Shown in pieces: positions 13,865 through 22,697 of a stretch of 28,620 bases of DNA; position 1 is the stretch's first letter; every line of letters starts with the position of its first letter. Location of the stretch: assembly GCA_964648215.1 (NCBI GenBank), contig CAZYMF010000043.1, positions 1 through 28,620 of the forward strand, given 5' to 3'. The stretch comes from CAZYMF01 sp964648215 (GTDB lineage: Bacteria > Desulfobacterota > Binatia > HRBIN30 > JACQVA1). Both the position numbers and the translations under genes were made by a program. Below the pieces are notes generated by a model that did no database searches, was not told the DNA's origin, and saw only the letters and a program-made list of their open reading frames with translations.

Positions 13865-14596
13865 ATGCACTACAAGCTCACGGTTCAGTACGACGGCACC
13901 AACTTTCTCGGCTGGCAGCTGCAGCCGCAGGGGCCGACGATCCAGGGCGAGCTCGAACGCGCCGTCGCGCGGCTGTTCGGAGCCCCGGCCCGGGTGACGG
14001 CGGCGGGCCGGACCGACGCTGGCGTCCACGCCCTCGGTCAGGTGGCTTGCTTCCACGCCGAAAAGGAGATGGCTGCGGGCGATGTGCTGCGCGCCCTCAA
14101 CGCCCTCACGCCGCCGGAGGTCGCCATCGCGGACGTCGCGTTGGTGGCGGACGCCTTTGATCCCCGCCGGAACGCTTTGAGTCGGAAGTACCGCTATCGC
14201 CTGTGGACGCGTCCGTGGCGCTCGCCGTTCTGGCATCGCTTCAGCTGGCATCTGTGGGCGCCGCTGGACGTCGAAGCCATGCGCGCGGCGGCGGCCTCCC
14301 TGCTCGGCGAGCACGACTTCAGCTCGTTCCAGGCCGCCGACTGCGATGCCGCCAACGCCGTGCGCCGCGTTTTCCGCAGCGAGTTTCGTGTAGCTGACGG
14401 ACAGCTGCTTTACACGGTCGAGGCGACCGCCTTCGTGCGGCACATGGTGCGCAATCTGGTGGGGACCCTGGTCGAGGTGGGCCGCGGAACGCGCGGCGTG
14501 CAGGAGTTCCGCGACTTGCTGGAGCTGCGGGACCGGACCCGCGCCGGAGCTACCGCGCCGGCGCGGGGGCTGTGCTTGATGGCGGTGAAGTACTAG
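13865..14596 (+). CDS. truA: tRNA pseudouridine(38-40) synthase
   Basis: TruA converts uridines 38-40 of the anticodon arm to pseudouridine in many tRNAs. The 243-residue protein has YDGTNFLGWQLQP at the N-terminus, TIQGELERA, and the catalytic GRTDAGVHALGQVA motif with Asp51. RNALSRKYRYRL, LLGEHDFSSFQAADC and the C-terminal FVRHMVRNLVGTLVEVGRG segment complete the family signature. The start is ATG 13865, preceded by CTTGGAGACCC. The stop (14594-14596) shares CTAG with the stop of the convergent outer-membrane protein gene, leaving no room for a terminator between them. Its neighbour upstream is the USG-1-like gene, as in gamma-proteobacteria. Confidence 0.96.
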   Translation: MHYKLTVQYDGTNFLGWQLQPQGPTIQGELERAVARLFGAPARVTAAGRTDAGVHALGQVACFHAEKEMAAGDVLRALNALTPPEVAIADVALVADAFDPRRNALSRKYRYRLWTRPWRSPFWHRFSWHLWAPLDVEAMRAAAASLLGEHDFSSFQAADCDAANAVRRVFRSEFRVADGQLLYTVEATAFVRHMVRNLVGTLVEVGRGTRGVQEFRDLLELRDRTRAGATAPARGLCLMAVKY

Positions 14597-15504
14597 AAGA
14601 CGTAGGAGACCCCGACCCCGACACCCCAGTCGATCGCCTCGTCGGTCACGCCGGCCATTCCCGTGGGGCGGACGACGAAGTTCTGGGTCAGGTTGTAGTC
14701 GATGCCCGGCATCACCACGACATCGTTGAAAGTAGTGCCCTGGGCGTCGAAGAGACGGCCCGAGAGCTCCGCTCGTATGGCGTAATCCTCGCTGGCGCGC
14801 AGGATGGTCTCGACGCTGTAGTTGAACACGTCGGGTACGTCGCCGGTGTAGAACTCGTATCCGGCGTGCATCCCGAAGGCGAAGCGACCCTTCTGGTAGC
14901 GGGTCGACACGAAGGGATTGGTGCCCACCTCGCCGGTACCGAAGCTCTTGCGCTCGATGCCGGTGGGCAGAGACAGCTCCATGCCGGCGGCGACGGCGCA
15001 GTGCTCGGCGACCGGATGCTTGAACTTGCCGTAGAGCAACACGTCGCCGACGTCCTCGTTCTGCGACGTCGTNNNNNNNNNNNNNNNNNNNNNNNNNNNN
15101 NNNNNNNNNNNNNNNNNNNNNNNNNNNNNNNNNNNNNNNNNNNNNNNNNNNNNNNNNNNNNNNNNNNNNNNNGTGGGGACGATGAAGCCAACCTCACCGC
15201 GCTTTCCCAAGCCGTAGGAGCCGAGGACATCGATGATGCCGCCAGTCTCGCTGTGGACGGCTTCGCGCGCCGGGAATCCGAGCAGGTTGAGCCGAACGTT
15301 GGTGTTGTCCTCGAAGGTCATGCCGCGGACTTCCAGGCGGATCTGGCCCGGCTCCACGGTGGCCGCCTCGCGCGTGAAGTTGCGGGAGACGCGGTCGGCA
15401 TCGGTCACTTTGACGGAGCTGGGCGCCTCGAACGCATTGGCCGCGGTGACCAGCGCGAGCACCATGAGACCCGCCAGTATCCCCTTGCGAGCTGCACCCT
15501 TCAT
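14593..15504 (-). CDS. Putative outer-membrane beta-barrel protein, interrupted by assembly gap
   Basis: The N-terminus (MKGAARKGILAGLMVLALVT, then AANA before Phe25) is a clear signal peptide with a probable cut after residue 24. The C-terminus ends in VGVGVSYVF, the terminal Phe typical of barrels inserted by the BAM complex. The middle and end have alternating strand-like segments such as FVSTRYQKGRFAFGMHAGYEFYTG and a LPTGIERKSFGTGEVGTNP stretch. These are reminiscent of the MetA-pathway-of-phenol-degradation/transporter-like barrel family; that family assignment is tentative. The start at 15504 is set by GGAGGAGGAG just upstream. A 100-N gap cuts the gene, so length and intactness across it are unknown. 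Its promoter is well defined at 15579-15608. Confidence 0.75.
   Translation of the reverse strand: MKGAARKGILAGLMVLALVTAANAFEAPSSVKVTDADRVSRNFTREAATVEPGQIRLEVRGMTFEDNTNVRLNLLGFPAREAVHSETGGIIDVLGSYGLGKRGEVGFIVPXXXXXXXXXXXXXXXXXXXXXXXXXXXXXXXXXXTTSQNEDVGDVLLYGKFKHPVAEHCAVAAGMELSLPTGIERKSFGTGEVGTNPFVSTRYQKGRFAFGMHAGYEFYTGDVPDVFNYSVETILRASEDYAIRAELSGRLFDAQGTTFNDVVVMPGIDYNLTQNFVVRPTGMAGVTDEAIDWGVGVGVSYVF
15073..15172. other. Assembly gap (100 N)
   Basis: Exactly 100 N, the conventional size for a gap of unknown length. The reading frame of the outer-membrane protein appears to continue through it, but that cannot be relied on. Confidence 0.99.
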
Positions 15505-15578
15505 CTCCTCCTCCTTCTTCCGAAAGAACGAGAGCCCCCCACTGGCCCCTCCTGTGTCGGACAGCAAAAGCGGCGCGA

Positions 15579-15608
15579 ATGCTACGCTGACCTTTGCGAA
15601 GATGTCAA
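15579..15608 (-). promoter_or_regulatory. Promoter of the outer-membrane protein gene
   Basis: On the minus strand a perfect TTGACA (15608-15603) is followed after 18 nt by TAGCAT (15584-15579). The transcript would begin near 15572 and have about 68 nt before the ATG at 15504. It lies between the recN stop and this gene, so the barrel protein is transcribed independently of recN. Confidence 0.6.
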
Positions 15609-15657
15609 GCCAAATTCCCGCCCTGACGCGCGCTGCGCGACGTACACCAGTGAGCGC

Positions 15658-17379
15658 TCAGGCGCCGGACGACTTCTGTGCCTCTTCGATCAGCCGCCGT
15701 GCATAGTGCTCCGCCTCGCGCTGCGCCACGGTACCGCCCAGCATGCGGGACAGCTCGGCGATGCGTTCTTCCGCGGAGAGGGACTTGGCCGACGTGACCG
15801 TGCGGCCCTTGTGCACGCGCTTCTCGACGGCGAAGTGGTGGTCCGCGTGCACCGCAATCTGCGGCAGGTGCGTGATGCAGAGGATCTGGCGGCCCTGCGC
15901 CAGCGCCTTGAGCCGGCGGCCGACCGCCTCGGCCACCGCGCCGCCGATGCCGGTGTCGACCTCGTCGAACACCAAGGTGTCGACCTCGCCGACGCCCGCC
16001 GTCAGGACCTTGAGCGCCAGCATGATCCGCGATAGCTCGCCGCCCGAGGCGATCTTTGCCAGGGGACGCGGCTCCTCGCCGGGGTTGGCCCCGAGGTGGA
16101 ACTCGACGCGATCGGCGCCGCGCTCGCTCAGCCGCACCTCTCCCCGAGCAAACGGATCCTCGACGCCGGTGTCCCCCGTCGTCGCGTTGCCGGCGGAGAA
16201 GCCGACGCGGAACACGGCGCCCTGCAGGCCGAGAGCCGGCAGCTCCTTGGCCATCCGCCGCTCCAGATCGCGTGCCGCGCGACGGCGCGCCCCCGACAAC
16301 GCTTCCGCGCGCTGCCACGCCGTCGCCGCGGCGGCAACCACCGCCTGCTCCGCCGACTCCAGATCCGTCCCGGCCCCGGTCAGGCGGTCGAGCTCCGTGC
16401 GCAAGGCATCGAGACGGGAGGGGAGCTCGTCGGCGGGGCAGCCGTGCTTGCGGGCGAGAGTCCGCAGCGTCGCAATCCGCTCGTCGACGAAGGCCAGCCG
16501 CTCCGGGTCGCTGTCGATCCGGTCACCGTAGCGACGCAGCTCCAGCGCCGCCTCGTCGAGCTGGGTCTGCGCCGAGTCGAGCAGATCGCCGATCTCGCCC
16601 AGCCGCGGGTCGATGCGTGCCAGGTCCTTCAGCTGCTGCAGCACGCGCCGGACCACCTGGCTGGCGGCCTCGTCGGCGGAGTAGAGGGCCGTCTCGCCCT
16701 CGTGACAGGCTCGTGCCAGCTGCTCGGCGTGACGCAGGCGCTCGCGCTCGTGTTGCAGCTGCGTTTCCTCGTTCGCCTCGGCGCCTACCTCTTCGAGCTC
16801 GCCGATCTGAAAGCGCACCAACTCGGCGCGCTCGCGGGCGGCCAGGCCGCCGCGCTGCAGCGCGAGCCGATGCTCGTGGGCGCCGACGAGGGCGCGATAG
16901 GCCGCGGCGAACGGCTCGCGGGTCGCCTGCAGGCGGCCGAAACCGTCGAGCAGATCGAGGTGCGCGTCCGGGTGCAGTAGCAGCGCGTACTCGTGCTGGC
17001 CGTAGATGTGCAGCAGCCGCAGCCCGACCTGCGACAGCAGCGCCAGGGTGGTGAGGCTGCCGTTGAGGTGAATGCGCCCCTTGCCGGCGCGGGTGATCAG
17101 CCGCCGCAGGCTGAGCTCGTCATCGGCGGGTAGGCCGATCTCGGCCACCGCGCCGCGCGCTTCGCCGCCCAGATCGAAGACCGCCTCGATCTGAGCCTCG
17201 TCGGCCCCGGTGCGGATCAGATCGGCCGAACCACGGGCGCCGCACAGCAGGCCGAGCGCCTGCATGATGATGCTCTTGCCCGCGCCGGTCTCCCCGGTGA
17301 GCACGTTGAACCCGGGCGAGAACTCCAGGGCCAGCTCGTCGATGATGGCAAAGTTGGCGATGCGCAATCCGCGCAGCAT
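15658..17379 (-). CDS. recN: DNA repair protein RecN
   Basis: RecN is an SMC-like ATPase involved in double-strand break repair. The 573-residue product has the N-terminal ABC half with MLRGLRIANFAIIDEL and the Walker A GETGAGKS (residues 29-36), then IYGQHEY. A long charged coiled-coil middle (about residues 170-350) follows. The C-terminal half carries the ABC signature region KIASGGELSRIMLALK, Walker B VDTLVFDEVDTGIGG, and CITHLPQIAVHADHHFAVEK. The start at 17379 gives the canonical MLxxLxIxNFAIID N-terminus, with GAGGGGG upstream; the longer frame to 17469 adds unrelated residues. It lies 100 nt downstream of nadK on the same strand, the common nadK-recN pairing. No LexA box was recognised. 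Confidence 0.96.
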   Translation of the reverse strand: MLRGLRIANFAIIDELALEFSPGFNVLTGETGAGKSIIMQALGLLCGARGSADLIRTGADEAQIEAVFDLGGEARGAVAEIGLPADDELSLRRLITRAGKGRIHLNGSLTTLALLSQVGLRLLHIYGQHEYALLLHPDAHLDLLDGFGRLQATREPFAAAYRALVGAHEHRLALQRGGLAARERAELVRFQIGELEEVGAEANEETQLQHERERLRHAEQLARACHEGETALYSADEAASQVVRRVLQQLKDLARIDPRLGEIGDLLDSAQTQLDEAALELRRYGDRIDSDPERLAFVDERIATLRTLARKHGCPADELPSRLDALRTELDRLTGAGTDLESAEQAVVAAAATAWQRAEALSGARRRAARDLERRMAKELPALGLQGAVFRVGFSAGNATTGDTGVEDPFARGEVRLSERGADRVEFHLGANPGEEPRPLAKIASGGELSRIMLALKVLTAGVGEVDTLVFDEVDTGIGGAVAEAVGRRLKALAQGRQILCITHLPQIAVHADHHFAVEKRVHKGRTVTSAKSLSAEERIAELSRMLGGTVAQREAEHYARRLIEEAQKSSGA

Positions 17380-17479
17380 GCCTGCCAACCCCCTCAGGCC
17401 GCCCGCTTCGTCGCTGCCGTTCCGTCCCACCGCACCCGCTCCTCCTTCACCGGCGCGCCCAGCGGGCACGCATCCCGGG

Positions 17480-18340
17480 TCACCGCTCGCCCCAGAGCAG
17501 CTTCTCGCGCAGCACCTCGAAGAAGCGCCGATCCGGCGATTGCACGAGCGGGACCGTGTTGGGGCTCTTGCGCACCTCGACCACGTCCTCGTTCATCAGC
17601 GGATGACCTTCCTGTCCGTCGAGAGTGACGACGATGTCCTGCTGCGCGTCGGAGCGCACGCGCACGCGAACCACCGACTGCTCCGGCAACACCATCGGCC
17701 GATTGGTCAGCGTATGGGGACAAATCGGCGACAGCAGCATCACCCCGAGGGACGGATAGACGATCGGTCCGCCCGCGGACATCGAGTAGGCCGTCGATCC
17801 GGTCGGCGTGGCGATGATGAGACCGTCCGCCTTGTAGGTGCAGACGCGCTCCTCGTTCACCGAGGTCTCCAGGTCGATGATCCGGGCCAGCGCGCCACCC
17901 TTGGTGATGACGATGTCGTTGAGCGACTGGTAGCGGCCGAGCTCTTCTCCGTCCCGCCACACCGAGCAGGTCAGGGTCATGCGCCGGTCGACGCTGAACT
18001 TGCCCGCGAGCACGTCGCTCAGCACCGGGAAGAGCTCGTCGGAGGTCACGGCCGTGAGGAAGCCCAGCCCACCGAGGTTCACTCCCAGGACCGGCACCGG
18101 CCGCTCGCGGATCCAGCGCGCGATGCTGAGCAGCGTGCCGTCGCCGCCGAGGACGATGATGAGGTCGGCGGCGGCGGCGATCTCCTGCTTGCTGATGCCC
18201 GGACCGTCGTGGAGATCGCCGCTGCTGTCGGCGTCGATGAGCGCCACCAGATCGCGCTGCCGCAGCCACGCGACCAGCTCGCGCCCGAGCGCCGCCGCTT
18301 GCGGGCGGCCGCGCTTTACCACCACTCCGACCTGACGCAT
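17480..18340 (-). CDS. nadK: NAD kinase
   Basis: NadK phosphorylates NAD+ to NADP+. The 286-residue protein has the catalytic GGDGT motif (residues 65-69, Asp67), GVNLGGLGFLT, SLNDIVITKG, and the conserved ADGLIIATPTGSTAYSMSAGGPI block. The C-terminal SPICPHTLTNRPMVLP segment is also standard. ATG 18340 (MRQVGVVVKRG) gives the expected N-terminus and length. A longer frame reaching 18493 would start with an apparently hydrophobic segment, but that segment is only the translation of a heptanucleotide repeat array and is rejected. It is divergent from frmA and upstream of recN. Confidence 0.95.
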   Translation of the reverse strand: MRQVGVVVKRGRPQAAALGRELVAWLRQRDLVALIDADSSGDLHDGPGISKQEIAAAADLIIVLGGDGTLLSIARWIRERPVPVLGVNLGGLGFLTAVTSDELFPVLSDVLAGKFSVDRRMTLTCSVWRDGEELGRYQSLNDIVITKGGALARIIDLETSVNEERVCTYKADGLIIATPTGSTAYSMSAGGPIVYPSLGVMLLSPICPHTLTNRPMVLPEQSVVRVRVRSDAQQDIVVTLDGQEGHPLMNEDVVEVRKSPNTVPLVQSPDRRFFEVLREKLLWGER

Positions 18341-18368
18341 CACTTTGGCGGCCCTCGTCCGAAAGCCG

Positions 18369-18397
18369 AACCTACCACAGGGGGCGGCGGGCCGCCA
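18369..18397 (-). promoter_or_regulatory. Candidate nadK promoter
   Basis: On the minus strand TAGGTT (18374-18369) lies 28 nt before the nadK ATG within CCTGTGGTAGGTTCGG. This matches 15 of 16 bases of the -10 region of the ilv operon promoter (6373-6388). The hexamer at the -35 distance is TGGCGG, a poor match, so it may rely on extended -10 contacts. Confidence 0.4.
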
Positions 18398-18421
18398 CGC
18401 GACGGCCGTATCCAATGAAAA

Positions 18422-18477
18422 ACCAGGAACAAGAAACAGAAAACAGGAGACAGGAAACAGGAGACAGGAAACAGGAG
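18422..18477. repeat. Heptanucleotide repeat array (ACAGGAR), 8 units
   Basis: Eight in-phase 7-mers run from 18422 to 18477: ACCAGGA, ACAAGAA, ACAGAAA, then ACAGGAG/ACAGGAA alternating five times. The + strand contains no T across the array. It lies in the divergent nadK-frmA gap, whose remaining part (18478-18592) shows no other clear element. Confidence 0.9.
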
Positions 18478-18603
18478 ACCAAAGGCGGGCCAATGCGCGA
18501 GACGCGGCCCTTGCCGGTTCCCCGTGTCCTGGTGTCGACTCGCGCCGCGCTGCTGGCCGTGCGGCACCGGGGAAGGTAAAGAGAGGGGGATCGAGGAGGA
18601 GCC

Positions 18604-19713
<1,110 letters not shown>

Positions 19714-19743
19714 AACGAGAAGCGCCGGCAAAAGGGGGAATCG

Positions 19744-20517
19744 ATGCACTACGATACGCTGACCATCGAGAACGACGGGCCGATCACGCGGGTGTGGCTG
19801 GACCGGCCGGAGCGACGCAATGCCCTGAACGGGCAGGCACTCGAAGAGATCGCCGATGCCTTCCTCCAGCTGCAGCGTCGCTTCGACGCGCTGGTGGTGA
19901 TCCTGGCCGGGCGTGGGCGATCGTTCTGCGCCGGCGCCGACCGCAAGGATCCGCCCAACGCCCGCATGGCCCGGGGATCCGGGGCCGGCCCGCGGGAGCG
20001 CCGCTACGCCGCGCAGCTCGGCCGCCGGGCGCTGGCGGCGATCGAGGCGCTCGAGGCGATCACGATCGCGCGCGTGCACGGTCACGCGGTCGGCGGCGGG
20101 CTGGCGCTGGCTCTCGCCTGCGACCTGCGCGTGGCGGCGAGCAACACGGTTTTCCACATCCCCGAGGTGGACCTCGGCGTGCCGCTGTCCTGGGGCGCGG
20201 CGCCGCGGCTGGCGCGCGAGGTCGGCCTGGCCCGGGCCAAGGAGCTGATCCTGCTCTGCGACCGGTTCGACGCGGCGACCGCCGAGCGCTACGGGCTGCT
20301 CAATCGCGTCGTTGCCGAGGCGGAGCTCGATACCGCGGTCGACGATTGGGCGCGGCGGCTGGCGGCGAAGCCCGAGTGGGCCGTGCACATGACCAAGACG
20401 CAGTTCCGCGCCTACGCCCAGACCACGCCGCTCGGCGACGCTACCGAGACGGACGGCGACCTGCTCGCCGCCGCCTCACGCGAGGACCCCACCCGCTTCG
20501 CCTTCGGGAAGAAGTGA
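19744..20517 (+). CDS. Enoyl-CoA hydratase/isomerase family protein (crotonase fold)
   Basis: The 257-residue protein has the crotonase fold: DRPERRNALNG, the CoA-binding FCAGAD loop (61-66), the oxyanion-hole HGHAVGGGLALALACDLRVAA, and FHIPEVDLGVPLSWGAAPRLAREVG. Of the two acid residues that catalyse hydration in rat mitochondrial hydratase, one position is Ala121 and only the second is kept (Glu141). It may therefore act as an isomerase, a lyase or another crotonase reaction rather than a simple hydratase; the substrate is unknown. AAGGGGGAA lies just before ATG 19744. It is 30 nt downstream of frmA on the same strand and probably co-transcribed, though a link with formaldehyde metabolism is not evident. 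Confidence 0.85.
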   Translation: MHYDTLTIENDGPITRVWLDRPERRNALNGQALEEIADAFLQLQRRFDALVVILAGRGRSFCAGADRKDPPNARMARGSGAGPRERRYAAQLGRRALAAIEALEAITIARVHGHAVGGGLALALACDLRVAASNTVFHIPEVDLGVPLSWGAAPRLAREVGLARAKELILLCDRFDAATAERYGLLNRVVAEAELDTAVDDWARRLAAKPEWAVHMTKTQFRAYAQTTPLGDATETDGDLLAAASREDPTRFAFGKK

Positions 20518-20524
20518 GGCCGCT

Positions 20525-21649
20525 CTACGAGCGCGTCTCCAGCGCCGCCTCGGCCGTCGCCGTGGCGCTGACTTCGTCGCGGTGGTTGACGCACTCGATG
20601 GCGCAGCGCACGAACGCCTTGCCGTCGCGCTCGAACTTGTCGCTGACCTTGCCGCGCACCCAGGTGACGTCGCCCATGTAGTTGAACTTGTGGTAGCGCG
20701 CCTCGAGCATGGTCAGCTGCCCGTTGTCGCCGATCCAATCGGTCATGCCCTGGATCAGCCACGAGCAGCGCTCGGGGCCGAGGTCGTAGGCGCCGGGGAG
20801 CCCGAGCAGGCGCTGGGTGAAGGCGTTGTCCCAGTGCACGCGCTGCGGCGGCTCGGGGATGCCCTGCTCGTTGGGAATCATCAGCGCCGGGTGCTTGGCG
20901 TAGAGGTCGGCGGCGACCTTGTTGCCGACGAGGTAGATGCCGAAGTACGACTCGAAGGCGATCTCGGCCGTCGGTGTCAGCGGGCCCTTGATGATCTGGC
21001 CGAGGGAGTCGCCGACCTTGACGTCCTCCCAATAGCGCCGGCTGGTCCGTTGGTAGTTGCGGTATTCCTCCATGAACCGGTCGATGTCCGCCGGGGTCCA
21101 CTGCGCCAGCTGGATGTCGCCGTACTTCTTCTTCTCGCGCGTCTTGGCGCGCTCGATGCGGATCCAGGTATCGTTGCGGACGCCGATGTGCTCGCCGTTC
21201 TGGTCGTAGTACTTCGCCTCGTAGGTTTGATAGAGGGCGCGGCCGCCGCCGAAGGTGCTTTCCTTCTCGCGGATCTCCTTGAGATAGGAGTCGGCGCGGA
21301 TGCGGTCGCCCAGCATCGGCGGTCGCTTCCACTCGTAGTACGAGCCGGTCCAGATCGAGTGCACGCCCGGCAGGCCTTCCGGCAGGCCGCTGTGCCCGAC
21401 GGCGCGCAGCGTGTCCATCGTCTGCACGATGATCGGCGGCGCGAGCAGGGTGCCCCAGCGGCTCTTCTTGGCGTAGTCCTCGTCGAGGTAGAGCGGGTTG
21501 AGGTCGCCGATGGCGTAGGCGAGGTGATAGATGGCGTCGCGCGTCACCTCGGTGCGCCAGGGCCGGCGGCCGGCGAACCCCTTGCCGACCCGCTGGCGCA
21601 GCTTGGCGATGCCCTCGTCCGTGATCTTTCCCGTTTCGTTGCCTGCCAT
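20525..21649 (-). CDS. MaoC-like acyl dehydratase, double hotdog
   Basis: The 374-residue product resembles two-domain MaoC/FAS1-like dehydratases that hydrate or dehydrate acyl-CoA esters. The first hotdog has YAIGDLNPLYLDEDYAKKSRWGTLLAPP. Asp49 is at the catalytic Asp of the R-hydratase motif GDxNPxHxD, while the His position is Tyr54, as in the N-terminal MaoC dehydratase subgroup. WTGSYYEWKRPPMLGDRI follows. The second hotdog (from about residue 190) has YWEDVKVGD, QRVHWDNAFTQRLLGLPGAYDLGP and KFNYMGDVTWVRGKV. The substrate cannot be told. ATG 21649 is preceded by AGGAG. It lies 54 nt downstream of tetR and may be transcribed with it. Confidence 0.8.
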   Translation of the reverse strand: MAGNETGKITDEGIAKLRQRVGKGFAGRRPWRTEVTRDAIYHLAYAIGDLNPLYLDEDYAKKSRWGTLLAPPIIVQTMDTLRAVGHSGLPEGLPGVHSIWTGSYYEWKRPPMLGDRIRADSYLKEIREKESTFGGGRALYQTYEAKYYDQNGEHIGVRNDTWIRIERAKTREKKKYGDIQLAQWTPADIDRFMEEYRNYQRTSRRYWEDVKVGDSLGQIIKGPLTPTAEIAFESYFGIYLVGNKVAADLYAKHPALMIPNEQGIPEPPQRVHWDNAFTQRLLGLPGAYDLGPERCSWLIQGMTDWIGDNGQLTMLEARYHKFNYMGDVTWVRGKVSDKFERDGKAFVRCAIECVNHRDEVSATATAEAALETRS

Positions 21650-21703
21650 TGGCGATCGTCTCCTATTCGATGAAGTCGTGAGGTGAAGGAAAGCCGGCGG
21701 CGC

Positions 21704-22396
21704 TCACGCGCGCCGTCGCTTCCCGGCGCTGCCGCTCTTCGGCCGCGGGCCGAGCAGGCGGTAGATGGCCTTCTCCTGAAAGCGCCGCTGCACCGCCAGC
21801 GCCCGCGGCGACAGCGCTTCGCCGTCGCGTCCCGCCAGGCTCTGCAACGCCGCGGCGTTGGTGAAATACGCGAACACCATGCCGAACAGCCCGAGGGCGA
21901 GGTGGGGCACCTCCTCGGGCTCCCAGCCGGACTCGCTCGCGGTCGCCCGAATCACCGCCAAGCCTTCGCGGTACAGCGGCGTGACCCAGCGCGTGATCAG
22001 CTTCTGCACGCTGCCGCCCTCTTCGAGCAGGGCGCGCTGCAGCAGCCGCGCCAGATGCTGATGGGTGGCGAGATGCGTGATCATCTTGTCGACGGTGGCG
22101 CGCATCGGCTCGGGGCGTAGCGCTCCGGGTTGCCAGGCCTCGGCTATGGCCTGCAGGATCGGTTGCAGGCCGCGCTCGAGCACCGCCTCGTAGAGCGCCT
22201 GCTTGCTGGGGAAGTGGTTGTAGAGGCTGGGGGCGGTCAGGCCCATCTCGCGGGCGAGATCGCGCAGGGCGACGCCGTCAACGCCGTGCACGGCGAACAT
22301 CTGCTCGGCGGTGTCGAGGATCACCTCGCGCGTCGGCGGCGCCTCCTCGCGCGCCGCCCGCTTCGGCGCGCGAGCTTTGACGGCTTTGGTTGCCAC
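21704..22396 (-). CDS. TetR-family transcriptional regulator
   Basis: The 230-residue protein starts with a basic Ala/Lys-rich tail and then the TetR helix-turn-helix: REVILDTAEQMFAVHGVDGVALRDLAREMGLTAPSLYNHFPSKQALYEAVLERGL (about residues 23-78). The rest is an all-helical ligand-binding and dimer domain (TetR_C type), ending in a basic tail. The ATG at 22396 coincides with the transcription start predicted from its promoter, so the mRNA is probably leaderless. A perfect 16-bp palindrome lies in that promoter, and a matching one in the amidohydrolase promoter at 23559-23574. Together they suggest autoregulation and control of neighbouring CoA-ester and amidohydrolase genes. The ligand is unknown; acyl-CoA or an aromatic compound would be usual for such neighbours. 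Confidence 0.92.
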   Translation of the reverse strand: MATKAVKARAPKRAAREEAPPTREVILDTAEQMFAVHGVDGVALRDLAREMGLTAPSLYNHFPSKQALYEAVLERGLQPILQAIAEAWQPGALRPEPMRATVDKMITHLATHQHLARLLQRALLEEGGSVQKLITRWVTPLYREGLAVIRATASESGWEPEEVPHLALGLFGMVFAYFTNAAALQSLAGRDGEALSPRALAVQRRFQEKAIYRLLGPRPKSGSAGKRRRA

Positions 22397-22402
22397 GGGC
22401 GG

Positions 22403-22431
22403 TAGCTAGAAAACTAACGTTCGTTAGTCAA
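22403..22431 (-). promoter_or_regulatory. tetR promoter
   Basis: On the minus strand TTGACT (22431-22426) is followed after 17 nt by TAGCTA (22408-22403). The predicted start is about 22396, the A of the tetR ATG, implying a leaderless transcript. The palindromic operator fills most of the spacer. Confidence 0.55.
22413..22428. promoter_or_regulatory. TetR operator 1 (autoregulatory)
   Basis: ACTAACG-TT-CGTTAGT is a perfect inverted repeat with 7-nt arms inside the tetR promoter. It shares the TAACG-NN-CGTTA core and overall length with the site upstream of the amidohydrolase. Size and position are typical of TetR operators. Confidence 0.75.
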
Positions 22432-22447
22432 GCGGCGGCGGCGCTCT

Positions 22448-22697
22448 CAGCCGGCCGTTGAAAACCCCACCCCATGCTTCGCCACGCTCAGCATGAGCGG
22501 AGCCCCACCTTGAGTCCCAAGGACTCTTCCCGCTCCCCCCGAGCCACCATTTCCGAAAATCTGCCCGCGGCACGAAGATTTTCGCGACCGACCACGCCCG
22601 ACACCCGACGCCCGACACCCGAGATGGGCGGCGGGCACAGCCCGCGCCGTGCTTGTCGAAGGGTGTCTTCGCGCTCTTCAACGGGCTGTCAGTCCTG
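22448..22697. repeat. MITE-like intergenic element with inverted ends
   Basis: The gap between tetR and the hydratase-like gene is bounded by imperfect inverted ends: CAGCCGGCCGTTGAAAA at the left, and CAGCCCGTTGAAGA reading inward from the right. Inside are GCTCAGCATGAGC (a small palindrome), GAGTCC-CAA-GGACTC, and a 9-bp hairpin CGAAAATCT (22554-22562)/AGATTTTCG (22576-22584). A 7-mer array and a GTGCTTGTCGAAGGGTG stretch, of a type recurrent in intergenic repeats, are also present. No reading frame of note was found. The right end overlaps the hydratase stop codon. That it is mobile is inference. Confidence 0.45.
22597..22624. repeat. Heptanucleotide repeat array (CCCGACR), 4 units
   Basis: Four in-phase 7-mers: CCCGACA, CCCGACG, CCCGACA, CCCGAGA, inside the MITE-like element. 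The unit differs from the array at 18422 but the period is the same. Confidence 0.85.

Noticed and set aside
17380..17469. 30-residue N-terminal extension of RecN
   Set aside because: Not conserved in RecN; ATG 17379 gives the standard N-terminus.
18422..18477. CRISPR array
   Set aside because: Units are 7 nt with no spacers, and no cas genes are present.
18341..18493. N-terminal extension of NadK with a hydrophobic, signal-like stretch
   Set aside because: The hydrophobic residues come from translating the heptamer array; the canonical NadK start is ATG 18340.
22505..22560. tRNA 3' end-like string (CCGCTCCCCCCGAGCCACCA)
   Set aside because: No matching acceptor, D or anticodon arms upstream; the adjoining sequence is made of intergenic repeat fragments.
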